From Accumulibacter sp031732795 (GTDB taxonomy: Bacteria; Pseudomonadota; Gammaproteobacteria; Burkholderiales; Rhodocyclaceae), in NCBI GenBank assembly GCA_031732795.1, contig JAVMKC010000054.1, positions 1 to 26,429 on the forward strand: a stretch of 26,429 nt of DNA, given 5' to 3'. The position numbers and the translations under genes are program-made. A model generated the notes under the pieces. The model was not told the origin of the DNA. It searched no databases and worked only from the letters and a program-made list of their open reading frames with translations. Below are positions 6,888-14,860 of the stretch, one piece after another (the first letter of the stretch is position 1; the number at the start of each line of letters is the position of its first letter).

Positions 6888-7426
6888 TCAGCACCCTGGC
6901 GATCATGGCGCTCGGCGCCATCGTCCTCGGCGCGGCGCTGGGCTATGCCTCGATCCGCTTCAAGGTTGAAGGCAACCCGCTGGTCGACAAGATCGACGCC
7001 ATCCTGCCGCAGACGCAGTGCGGTCAATGTGGCTATCCTGGTTGCAAGCCGTACGCCGCGGCGATCAGCTCCGGCGAAGCCGAGATCAACCTCTGTCCAC
7101 CCGGAGGCATGGACGGCGTGCGCAAACTCGCCGATCTTCTCGGCCGAGAAGTCAAACCGCTCGACGCCGAGGAAAAGCCGAAACAGGTGGCGATCATCCT
7201 CGAACAGACCTGCATCGGCTGCACGCTGTGCATCCAGGCCTGTCCGGTCGATGCCATCGTCGGCGCGGCCAAGCAGATGCACACCGTCGTCGAATCGCTG
7301 TGTACCGGCTGTGAATTGTGCGTCAAACCGTGTCCGGTCGAATGCATCGTCATGGAACCGATCGCCGAAAACCTCGACAACTGGAAGTGGAAGTATCCGG
7401 TGTTCGAAATCAAACGTGCCGCCTGA
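6884..7426 (+). CDS. rnfB: Rnf complex ferredoxin subunit RnfB
   Basis: The 180-residue protein has an N-terminal membrane anchor (residues 3-22). A 4Fe-4S domain follows with C46, C49, C54 and C71 (CGQCGYPGC). Two ferredoxin clusters come next: C110/C113/C116/C120 (CIGCTLCIQACP) and C140/C143/C146/C150 (CTGCELCVKPCP). RnfB takes electrons from or gives them to soluble ferredoxin. The start at 6884 is set by the 4-bp overlap with rnfA and by the anchor; longer frames upstream are shadows of rnfA. Confidence 0.97.
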   Translation: MISTLAIMALGAIVLGAALGYASIRFKVEGNPLVDKIDAILPQTQCGQCGYPGCKPYAAAISSGEAEINLCPPGGMDGVRKLADLLGREVKPLDAEEKPKQVAIILEQTCIGCTLCIQACPVDAIVGAAKQMHTVVESLCTGCELCVKPCPVECIVMEPIAENLDNWKWKYPVFEIKRAA

Positions 7427-7433
7427 GGCCGCG

Positions 7434-9218
7434 ATGCTGTCCAGATTGTTCAAGTTCAACGGCGGCGTCAAGCCGGAGACGCACAAGGCGCCGTCAGTGG
7501 AACAGCCGATCGGCCAGGCGCCGTTACCCGAACGCTGTTATGTGCCGCTGCATCAGAGTCTTGGTGGCGCGGCCAGCCCGGTGGTCGGTGTCGGGCAGAG
7601 CGTACGCAAAGGGCAACTTCTCGGCAACGCCGACGGCTGGGTCTCGGCGGCGGTCCATGCGCCGACTTCGGGAACCGTCGTGGCCATCGAGGAACATGTC
7701 GCGGCGCATCCTTCCGGCCTGCCGACGCTGACGGCGGTCATCGCTCCGGACGGACAGGACGAGTGGATCGACCGTCAGCCGGTCGACTATCGGCGCCTGC
7801 CTCCTGAACGTGTCCGCGAGTTGTTGCGTGACGCCGGCGTCGTCGGCCTGGGCGGCGCGGTTTTTCCGAGCCATGCCAAACTGAGTGCGGCGAAAAATAT
7901 TCCTGTCGAGCATCTGGTGATCAACGGCGCCGAATGCGAACCGTTCATGACCTGCGACGACATGCTGATGCGTGAACGTGCCGAGGAGATCGTCCGCGGC
8001 AGCGCCATCTTCCGCGAATTGCTCGGTGCCCGACAGGTCCTGATCGGTATCGAGGACAACAAACCGCAAGCAGTGGCGGCGATGCAGGCGGCGGTCAGCC
8101 ATCTGGGCGAGGATCACGAGGTGGTGGCCGTGCCGACACGCTATCCGGCCGGTGGCGCCAAGCAGTTGATCCGCGTGCTGACCGGCAAGGAAGTTCCGGC
8201 CAGCCGCCGGTCCACCGATCTCGCCGTGCAGTGTTTCAACGTCGCCACGGCCTACACCGCTTACCGGGCACTGGCTTACGGCGAGCCGGTGATCTCGCGG
8301 ATCGTGACCGTGACCGGCAACGTCGAACAGGCGCGCAACTGGGACGTTCGTCTCGGCACGCCGATGCGTGATGTTCTCGCCCTGGCCCGGCCAAAGACGG
8401 GCACGCACCAGTATCTGATGGGCGGTCCGATGATGGGCTTCGAGATTCCCGATCTGGCGGCACCGGTGGTCAAGGCCACCAACTGTCTGATCGCCGGGTC
8501 GCCGTCGCTGTTTCCGCCGCCGCCGCCGGAAATGCCGTGCATCCGCTGCGGGGCGTGCGCCGACGCCTGTCCACACGAATTGCAACCGTTCGAGTTGTAC
8601 TGGTTTGCCCGCGCGCGCAATTTCGGCAAGACCCAGGAATATTTCATTTTCGATTGCATCGAGTGTGGCTGTTGCAGCTATGTCTGTCCGTCGCATATTC
8701 CCTTGGTGCAATATTTCCGTTTCGCCAAGAGCGAAATCTGGGCTCGCGAACGCGAAAAACAGGCCGCCGACGCGGCCAAGGCGCGCTTCGAATGGCGTAA
8801 CGCGCGTGAAGAACGTGAGGCGGCTGAAAAAGCCGAACGACTGGCCAAAGCAGCGGCCAGCCGCCCAGCCCGGCCGGTGGCCGAAAAGACGGAGTCTGCG
8901 ACGCCTTCTGCACCCCCGTCGTCCCAATCGTTCCACTCGTCCCCATCGACCATCGTCGCTGCGGACGGCGTTGTCCAGACGGCCAGTTCCGCTGCTGCCG
9001 ATGTCGCTCCCCAGCCCGTCGCGGCGGATGCCGCGGCGACCAAACAGGCGACGATCGCCGCGGCGATGGCGCGCGCTCGCGCGCAACGCGAAGCGGCGCA
9101 ACCGAAAAACACCGTCGCCTTGACCGATGACCAGCAGCGGGAAATCGCCGCCATCGACGCCCGTCGCGCCGCGCCGGCCAAGCCAACCGACAGCACTCCC
9201 GGCGCAGGCAGCGGATGA
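7434..9218 (+). CDS. rnfC: Rnf complex NADH-binding subunit RnfC, long C-terminal extension
   Basis: This 594-residue peripheral subunit binds FMN and NAD(H) (GLGGAVFPSHAKL and NGAECEPFMTCDD regions). It carries two 4Fe-4S clusters: C369/C372/C375/C379 (CIRCGACADACP) and C408/C411/C414/C418 (CIECGCCSYVCP). From about residue 437 the chain becomes a charged Ala/Glu/Arg helix, then an Ala/Pro/Ser/Thr-rich low-complexity tail ending near residue 590. Such tails are known in some proteobacterial RnfC proteins and vary in length. ATG 7434 lies 7 bp after rnfB; a longer upstream open frame is an overlap artefact. Confidence 0.95.
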   Translation: MLSRLFKFNGGVKPETHKAPSVEQPIGQAPLPERCYVPLHQSLGGAASPVVGVGQSVRKGQLLGNADGWVSAAVHAPTSGTVVAIEEHVAAHPSGLPTLTAVIAPDGQDEWIDRQPVDYRRLPPERVRELLRDAGVVGLGGAVFPSHAKLSAAKNIPVEHLVINGAECEPFMTCDDMLMRERAEEIVRGSAIFRELLGARQVLIGIEDNKPQAVAAMQAAVSHLGEDHEVVAVPTRYPAGGAKQLIRVLTGKEVPASRRSTDLAVQCFNVATAYTAYRALAYGEPVISRIVTVTGNVEQARNWDVRLGTPMRDVLALARPKTGTHQYLMGGPMMGFEIPDLAAPVVKATNCLIAGSPSLFPPPPPEMPCIRCGACADACPHELQPFELYWFARARNFGKTQEYFIFDCIECGCCSYVCPSHIPLVQYFRFAKSEIWAREREKQAADAAKARFEWRNAREEREAAEKAERLAKAAASRPARPVAEKTESATPSAPPSSQSFHSSPSTIVAADGVVQTASSAAADVAPQPVAADAAATKQATIAAAMARARAQREAAQPKNTVALTDDQQREIAAIDARRAAPAKPTDSTPGAGSG

Positions 9219-10243
9219 TGAACGATTTCTCGACGCCCCCGTACTTTCTTCGCCAGCGGACCAGCGTGTGGTGGGTGATGCTGCAGGTGTTGCTGGCGCT
9301 GCTGCCGGGAATTGCCGCGTATGTCTGGCAGATCGGCCCGGCGATTCTCGTTCAGTTGGCCATCGCCACCGTTGCGGCATTGCTGGCCGAAGCGGCGATG
9401 CTGGCCATCCGCGGCAAGCCGATGGCGCTGTATCTGCTCGATGGCAGCGCCGTCGTCACCGCCTGGCTGATCGCCCTGTCGTTCCCGCCGCTGGCGCCCT
9501 GGTGGATGGTCGCCGTTGCCACCCTCTTCGCGATCGTCATTGCCAAGCATCTGTACGGCGGGCTGGGCCAGAATCCGTTCAACCCGGCGATGATCGCCTT
9601 CGCCGTGTGCATCATCTCGTTTCCGGCGTTGATGTCGCAATGGCCGGCGCTGGGGTTGAAACTCAGCTTTGCCGAGCAGTGGCAGATCATCGCCGGCTTG
9701 GCGCCACGGGTCGATGCGATGAGCAGTGCCACACCGCTCGATGCGTTGAAAACGGCCTTGAAGCTGGGCGATGCGGTGACTGACGTGCCGACTCTGCTGG
9801 CCACACAGGACGTGTTCGGCAATTTCGCCGGCCGTGGCTGGGAATGGGTCACTGCCGGCTATCTGCTCGGCGGCTTGTGGTTGTGGCAGCGCAAGGTCAT
9901 CAGTTGGCATGCGCCGACGGGATTCATCGCCGGGCTGTCGCTGCTGGCCGGTGCCTTGTGGTGGTGGAATCCCTTGCAGTTCGCCAATCCGCTGTTCCAT
10001 CTGTTTTCAGGCGGATCGCTGCTCGGTGCCTTCTTCATCGTCACCGACCCGGTTTCCGGCTGCACCACCCCGCGAGGCAAATTGATTTTCGGCGTCGTTG
10101 CCGGACTGCTGGCCTACCTGATCCGCGTTTTCGGCGGCTATCCGGACGGCGTTGCCTTTGCGGTGCTGCTGCTGAATCTCTGCGTGCCGTTGATCGACAT
10201 GTACACCCAACCGCCGATTTTCGGCATGAAAAAGGAACGCTGA
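9215..10243 (+). CDS. rnfD: Rnf complex subunit RnfD
   Basis: This is a membrane subunit (342 residues, about nine to ten helices) homologous to NqrB. The motif DAMSSATPLDALK places the covalently flavinylated Thr at residue 173, and GLGQNPFNPAM and FFIVTDPVSG are conserved loops of the family. The start overlaps the rnfC stop (ATGA). A second ATG three bases downstream is equally possible. Confidence 0.96.
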   Translation: MMNDFSTPPYFLRQRTSVWWVMLQVLLALLPGIAAYVWQIGPAILVQLAIATVAALLAEAAMLAIRGKPMALYLLDGSAVVTAWLIALSFPPLAPWWMVAVATLFAIVIAKHLYGGLGQNPFNPAMIAFAVCIISFPALMSQWPALGLKLSFAEQWQIIAGLAPRVDAMSSATPLDALKTALKLGDAVTDVPTLLATQDVFGNFAGRGWEWVTAGYLLGGLWLWQRKVISWHAPTGFIAGLSLLAGALWWWNPLQFANPLFHLFSGGSLLGAFFIVTDPVSGCTTPRGKLIFGVVAGLLAYLIRVFGGYPDGVAFAVLLLNLCVPLIDMYTQPPIFGMKKER

Positions 10244-10250
10244 GAGAACG

Positions 10251-10922
10251 ATGAGCACGTCTCCAAAGACGCCGACGGCCGCGTCGATGGCCGTGCGCAC
10301 GGCGGTGATTCTGCTGATTTTCGTCCTGGTGTTCACCAGCCTGCTGGCCGGCGCCTATTTCTGGACCAAGCCGGCGATCGAAGCCGCCGCCGCCGCGGAA
10401 AAGATGAAACTGATCAGCGAGGTGCTGCCGCGCGAGTTGTACGACAACGATCCGCTCAGCGATACCGTCACGCTGCCGGCCAGCCCGGCGTTGGGCACCG
10501 ACGAGAGTTCGATCGCCTATCGTGCCCGCCGCGCCGGCCAGGCCAGCGCTCTGGTTTTCGAAGCCGTGGCGCCGGACGGTTATTCGGGCCGGATCCGTCT
10601 GCTGCTGGCGGTCGCCGCCGACGGCTCGCTGCTCGGCGTGCGGGTGACACAGCACAAGGAAACCCCGGGCTTGGGCGATTACATCGAACCGCGCAAGGAC
10701 AAGAACAAGGCGCGACCGTGGATCACGCAGTTCGACGGTCTGTCGTTGGCAACGGTCAACGAGGCGGAATGGCGGGTCAAGAAGGATGGCGGCCGCTTCG
10801 ACTCCTTGGCCGGAGCGACGGTGACTCCCCGCGCGGTGGTCAAATGCGTCCATCGTGCGTTGAAATACGTGGCCGACAACCAGTCGGTGTTGTTCGGGAC
10901 GGCGCAAGGAGCAGGCAAATGA
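10251..10922 (+). CDS. rnfG: Rnf complex subunit RnfG
   Basis: The 223-residue protein has one N-terminal membrane helix (about residues 17-38) and a periplasmic FMN-binding domain. The sequence FDSLAGATVTPRAV places the covalent FMN Thr at residue 190. GVRVTQHKETPGLGD is the other hallmark stretch. A GAGA(A)CG precedes ATG, 7 bp after rnfD. Attachment of FMN would need an ApbE-type transferase, which is not encoded in this window. Confidence 0.96.
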   Translation: MSTSPKTPTAASMAVRTAVILLIFVLVFTSLLAGAYFWTKPAIEAAAAAEKMKLISEVLPRELYDNDPLSDTVTLPASPALGTDESSIAYRARRAGQASALVFEAVAPDGYSGRIRLLLAVAADGSLLGVRVTQHKETPGLGDYIEPRKDKNKARPWITQFDGLSLATVNEAEWRVKKDGGRFDSLAGATVTPRAVVKCVHRALKYVADNQSVLFGTAQGAGK

Positions 10923-11614
10923 TCGACCGCAACGAGTTCCGTCAGATCCGCGACAACGGTATCTGGCATCAAAACACCAGTCTGGTGCAGATTCTCGGTT
11001 TGTGTCCGCTGCTGGCGGTGACCACCAATCTGGTCAATGGCGTGATGCTGTCGTTGGCGACCCTGCTGGTGATGGGACTGGCCAATATCGCCGTGGCGGC
11101 CTTGCGCAACTGGATTCCGCATGAAATCCGCATTCCGGTGTTTATCCTGATCGTTGCCGCGCTGGTGACGGTGGTCGATCTGTCGTTCAATGCGCTGTTT
11201 CACGAACTGTACCTGGTGCTTGGGATCTTCATTCCGCTGATCGTCACCAACTGCATCGTCCTGGCGCGCGTCGAAGCCTTCGCCAACAAGAATCCGCCGC
11301 TGCAATCGCTGTTCGACGGCATTTTCATGGGCGTCGGTATGTTGTGGACGCTCGGACTGCTCGGCGGCATGCGCGAACTGATCGCCGCCGGCACCCTGTT
11401 CTCGGGGATCGACATGGTATTTCCCGGACTGCAGCCGCTGCAATTGTTGTCTGCCGACTACCCTGGTTTTCTGCTGGCGATTCTGCCACCCGGCGCATTC
11501 ATTCTCCTGGGTTGCCTGATTGCCTGGAAAAACTGGATCGAGGCGCGGGCCAGCGCGCGGCGCTCGAAAACTCCGCCCGTAGACCTCGCCGGCGGCGGGC
11601 TGGAACGGGTCTGA
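10919..11614 (+). CDS. rnfE: Rnf complex subunit RnfE
   Basis: This is a 231-residue, six-helix membrane subunit, the partner and paralogue of RnfA. It shows the matching half-motifs VQILGLCPLLAV and VTNCIVLARVEAF with the conserved cysteines, and GMRELIAAGTLF in the last loop. ATG 10919 overlaps the rnfG stop by four bases. The C-terminal 20 residues are Arg/Pro-rich and variable. The order A-B-C-D-G-E is the standard proteobacterial one; rnfH is absent and nth follows directly. Confidence 0.96.
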   Translation: MIDRNEFRQIRDNGIWHQNTSLVQILGLCPLLAVTTNLVNGVMLSLATLLVMGLANIAVAALRNWIPHEIRIPVFILIVAALVTVVDLSFNALFHELYLVLGIFIPLIVTNCIVLARVEAFANKNPPLQSLFDGIFMGVGMLWTLGLLGGMRELIAAGTLFSGIDMVFPGLQPLQLLSADYPGFLLAILPPGAFILLGCLIAWKNWIEARASARRSKTPPVDLAGGGLERV

Positions 11615-11619
11615 CGCGC

Positions 11620-12273
11620 ATGGACCCGGCGCAGCGGGAGGAGCTTTTTCGCCGTTTGCAGGCCAGTATGTCGCAGGCGGCCACCGAGCTCGCTTATCAG
11701 ACGCCGTTCCAGTTGTTGATCGCGGTGATCCTTTCGGCGCAGGCGACCGACAAAAGCGTCAATCTGGCCAGCGGACCGTTGTTCGCCGTCGCGCCGACGC
11801 CACAAGCGATGCTGCAACTCGGCGAAGCCGGGTTGATCGGCCATATCAACCGTATCGGCCTTTACCAGACCAAAGCCCGCAACATCATCGCCACCTGTCG
11901 GCAATTGCTGGCGGAGCACGGTGGCGAGGTTCCTCATTCGCGGGCAGCGCTGGAAGCCTTGCCCGGCGTCGGGCGGAAGACGGCCAACGTGGTGCTCAAT
12001 GTCGTTTTCGGTGAACCGACCATTGCCGTCGACACGCATATCTTCCGGTTGGCCAATCGTTGCGGACTGGCTGCCGGCAAAACGCCGCTGGCTGTCGAGC
12101 AGCAGTTGCTGGCGGTCGTGCCGCCGCTTTATCTGCGTTCGGCGCATCATTGGTTGCTGTTGCACGGACGGTATGTCTGCAAGGCCCGTCGACCGGAATG
12201 CTGGCGCTGCCTGCTGACCGATCTCTGCGAATACGCCGACAAGACCCCGGAACCGCCGGAGAATAAACGGTGA
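11620..12273 (+). CDS. nth: Endonuclease III (DNA glycosylase/AP lyase)
   Basis: The enzyme removes oxidised pyrimidines and cuts at abasic sites. The 217-residue chain has the helix-hairpin-helix LPGVGRKTANVV with catalytic Lys120, the catalytic Asp138 in VDTHIFR, and the 4Fe-4S ligands C187, C194, C197 and C203 in the exact C-x6-C-x2-C-x5-C spacing. These positions equal the E. coli numbering. The start is 5 bp after rnfE, so it is read with the rnf genes, as in enterobacteria. Longer upstream frames overlap rnfE and are rejected. Confidence 0.97.
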   Translation: MDPAQREELFRRLQASMSQAATELAYQTPFQLLIAVILSAQATDKSVNLASGPLFAVAPTPQAMLQLGEAGLIGHINRIGLYQTKARNIIATCRQLLAEHGGEVPHSRAALEALPGVGRKTANVVLNVVFGEPTIAVDTHIFRLANRCGLAAGKTPLAVEQQLLAVVPPLYLRSAHHWLLLHGRYVCKARRPECWRCLLTDLCEYADKTPEPPENKR

Positions 12274-13382
12274 GTCTCGCCAGCGCGCTGGTCGTCGGTA
12301 ACGATGCCTCGCCGCAACTGGCGGAAGATGCCTTCCGGGAGGCGCTGGCGCGCAGCGGTCATCAGCAGGCAAACGGTGTATTGCTGTTTCTGAGCGCCGA
12401 TTTCATCCGTCAGGCGCAGGCCACCGTGACGGCGGTGGCGCGTGCCGCCCGCTGTACGCAGATCGCCGGTGGTATCGCTGCCGGTTTGTTCACCGATCAG
12501 GGCTGGGTTCTCGATCGTCCCGCCGCCGCGGTGATGGTCCTCGGCGGTGATTTGTCGTTGGCACCCGCCTCGAGTGAGCCGAGTGCCTCACCGTTGATCA
12601 GTTGTGCGGGTAACAGCTTGCCGGTTCAATGGGGCGAAACGCCGACGCGCTGTGGGAACAGTTTCAGCGGTCGCCCGGGACGCAACGATCGGCTGGCCTG
12701 GCAGCAGGCGCGCGTCGTCGCGCAAAGCAGCGTTCGCCTCGTCGGTGCGCGGCTCGATATTGCCGTTTCCCGAGGCTGGCAGGTGCTGTCCGATCCACAA
12801 CAGATCGACGAGGCGCGTGTTCACGATCTGTTGCAGGTCGGCGGCGTCAAAGCACTGGCCAGCCTGCTGCGTTACTTGCCACCGGAACTGCGGGTAGCCG
12901 CCCATCTGCCGCTGGCGTCACTGTGCGCGGTGATTTTCCCTGATCAGCAGATTGCCGATCGTGCGGCCGCGCAGCAAGCCGTCGCTGATGGCAGCGCTCA
13001 ACCCGTGGCGATCATTTCCGGCAATGCCGACCAGTCGCTGACCTTGGCGGAACGGCTGGTTCCGGGACAACGGCTGGCTTGGGCGGCGCGCTCGCCACAA
13101 GCGGCTGTGGACGACATGCGCCACAGCTTGGCCGGACAACGCGTTCCGGGCGACGAGCCGCTCGGCGCGCTGGTCTTTTCCTGTATCGGCCGCGGGCCGT
13201 ATTTCTACGACGGCGACGATCGCGACGTCGAATGTTTGCGGGAACGCTTTCCCGGGATGCCGTTGATCGGCACCTACGGAACCGGCCAGTTGGCTCCCGA
13301 CCGTACCGGTCACTGGCAACGGGTACAGAATGCGGTGGTTACCGCGCTGATCAGTCGCCAAACGATGGACAGCGATGTTTAA
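12270..13382 (+). CDS. FIST-domain sensory protein
   Basis: The 370-residue protein matches the FIST N and C layout. A first half contains ARCTQIAGGIAAGLFTDQGWV. A second half ends with the hallmark FSCIGRGPYFY near residue 305 and then PLIGTYGTGQLAP. FIST domains are thought to bind small ligands, possibly amino acids, and are usually linked to signalling domains; none is attached here. The GTG start at 12270 overlaps the nth stop (GTGA), showing translational coupling. Ligand and partner are unknown. Confidence 0.85.
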   Translation: MSLASALVVGNDASPQLAEDAFREALARSGHQQANGVLLFLSADFIRQAQATVTAVARAARCTQIAGGIAAGLFTDQGWVLDRPAAAVMVLGGDLSLAPASSEPSASPLISCAGNSLPVQWGETPTRCGNSFSGRPGRNDRLAWQQARVVAQSSVRLVGARLDIAVSRGWQVLSDPQQIDEARVHDLLQVGGVKALASLLRYLPPELRVAAHLPLASLCAVIFPDQQIADRAAAQQAVADGSAQPVAIISGNADQSLTLAERLVPGQRLAWAARSPQAAVDDMRHSLAGQRVPGDEPLGALVFSCIGRGPYFYDGDDRDVECLRERFPGMPLIGTYGTGQLAPDRTGHWQRVQNAVVTALISRQTMDSDV

Positions 13383-13803
13383 TCCCAGTCGCGAACAGGT
13401 CAGGCAATTTTTTTGTGAATCGTGGCGCAAATATCGCCAGCGGGGCATCCTCGAAGGAGCCGAAGCCACCGCAGCCGACCTGATCGCCGAACATCCTGAA
13501 TACCACCCCTTGCTCGAAGACCCGGAACAGGCGCTCAGCCAGGAATTCACTCCCGAAAACGGGCAGATGAACCCTTTTTTGCATTTGTCACTGCATCTGG
13601 CGATCGCCGAGCAGATCAGCATCGACCAGCCGCCCGGCATTCGCAAGGCTTATCAGACCCTGCGTCAACGTCTCGACGTGCATGACGCCGAGCACGCGTT
13701 GATCGAATGCCTGGGCGAGGCGCTGTGGTATGCCCAGCGACAGGGGGGGGCGATCGACCAGCCGGCGTATCTCGAATCGATTCGTCGACGGGCCGGGGGC
13801 TAG
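13375..13803 (+). CDS. DUF1841 family protein
   Basis: The 142-residue soluble protein starts MFNPSREQVRQFF and contains HPEYHPLLEDPE, NPFLHLSLHLAIAEQ and HDAEHALIECLGEALW, all typical of the uncharacterised DUF1841 family of beta- and gammaproteobacteria. The repeated His/Glu in the last two motifs could bind a metal; that is inference. It overlaps the FIST gene by eight bases and is the last gene of the rnf-nth run. Confidence 0.88.
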   Translation: MFNPSREQVRQFFCESWRKYRQRGILEGAEATAADLIAEHPEYHPLLEDPEQALSQEFTPENGQMNPFLHLSLHLAIAEQISIDQPPGIRKAYQTLRQRLDVHDAEHALIECLGEALWYAQRQGGAIDQPAYLESIRRRAGG

Positions 13804-14311
13804 GAGCAATGCAGTTGAGATAAAAACTTCATCGTGCTCAGGTCATGGTAACGGCCTGAAACCGACACGGGTTACCGGTAATCAAGCCCCCACTCATTTT
13901 CTCCTTGGCTTTCTGCCCGGGTTCCAGGGTTTGCTTCGAAAACGACGGCTGGCGGATCTCGCCCCGCCCGATTGTCCCGGGTTCTGGTGCGCGCGCTATC
14001 AGGCGACAATGATCGCGCCCCAATTTGAACGTTCTTGCACCACAATGGTGCGCGGAGTGGGCAAAATCATGTTTTCGACGGACGCTGGCGGATCAAAAAG
14101 AGCGGCCGCGACGAATCGGGAGGGTGCGCTCTTTTCCAGATTGCCCAGCCGGCACGTCCGGCGTTCGAGATCGATCGATTGTCTGCCGGCAGCACCTCGA
14201 ACGCGTTAAGGGTTAATATTGCCCTGTCCATCTTGTAAACTCTGGTCTCCCCCAGAAAATGCGGTGCAAATGATTCACTGACTGCGTGTGCGATCAAGGA
14301 AAACTCTCTCC
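13804..14311. other. 508-bp intergenic region with nitrogen-control signals
   Basis: No convincing gene lies here. A short inverted repeat GGTAAC / GTTACC flanks 13847-13878. An NtrC-like palindrome is at 14036-14052. A plausible sigma-70 -10 (TAAACT, about 14236-14241) lies close upstream of the DUF4124 gene. In some betaproteobacteria glnA sits upstream of the DUF4124-ntrBC genes; no glnA fragment is readable here. Confidence 0.5.
14036..14052. promoter_or_regulatory. NtrC-type binding palindrome
   Basis: TGCACCACAATGGTGCG matches the NtrC consensus TGCACCA-N3-TGGTGCA at 16 of 17 positions. A further half-site, TGGTGCGC, lies at about 13985-13992. The site is about 260 bp before the DUF4124 gene. 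No good sigma-54 promoter was found between the two, so the target promoter is unclear. Confidence 0.65.
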
Positions 14312-14824
14312 ATGAAACGGCATGACCGAGCTTTGTTGATAGGCCTGCTGTTGTTGCCGGTTTTTCCCGTGGCGGGGCAGGAAATTTATAAATGCGCCGA
14401 CCCTGACGGCCGGGTGACCTATTCCAACATTCCGAGCAGGACGTGTCGCAAACTGCAGCTCGATCCGGTGAATGTGACACCGGTGACGAAGCCGGCCAGC
14501 AAGCCTGCTGCCGCCAGTGCGTCGGCCAAATCGACCGCTTCACCGGCCAGCTTTCCCAAAGTGGATGATCAGACGCAAAAATCCCGCGATGGCGACCGTC
14601 GGCGAATCCTCGAGAGTGAATTGGCCGCGGAACAGAAAAATGTCGAACAGGCGCGCAAGGAACTCGCTGAACAAGAGGGAGTCGTCTTGCCGGGCGAGCG
14701 GATGCAGGGCGGTACGATCAGCGGCGGCAAAGTCCAGGAACGCATCCAGCAGTACAAGGACAAACTGGCTCTGCACCAACGCAACGTCGAAGCCATCAGC
14801 AAAGAGATTGCCAATCTGCGCTGA
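14312..14824 (+). CDS. DUF4124 periplasmic protein upstream of ntrB
   Basis: The 170-residue protein has a Sec signal peptide (cut after about residue 22, PVAG|QEIY). The short DUF4124 fold follows (QEIYKCADPDGRVTYSNIPS, with Cys28 and Cys54 as a likely disulfide), then an Ala/Ser/Lys-rich linker and a charged coiled coil (residues about 105-170). The start is the ATG at 14312 that gives the signal peptide; AAGGA is 11 nt upstream, a long spacing. The gene is a regular neighbour of ntrBC in betaproteobacteria, but no function in nitrogen control is known. Confidence 0.85.
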   Translation: MKRHDRALLIGLLLLPVFPVAGQEIYKCADPDGRVTYSNIPSRTCRKLQLDPVNVTPVTKPASKPAAASASAKSTASPASFPKVDDQTQKSRDGDRRRILESELAAEQKNVEQARKELAEQEGVVLPGERMQGGTISGGKVQERIQQYKDKLALHQRNVEAISKEIANLR

Positions 14825-14860
14825 TCCACAGTGGGCCGTGTGCGTCGTGGGCGGACGGCG

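Noticed and set aside
7524..9380. Very long open frame (618 codons) antisense to rnfC
   Set aside because: It mirrors the third-position GC of rnfC, has no motif or start signal, and rnfC is clearly the coding strand.
14036..14312. Sigma-54 promoter between the NtrC site and the DUF4124 gene
   Set aside because: All GG-containing candidates (for example the GGCACGTCCGGCG at about 14151) fail the GG-N10-GC spacing.
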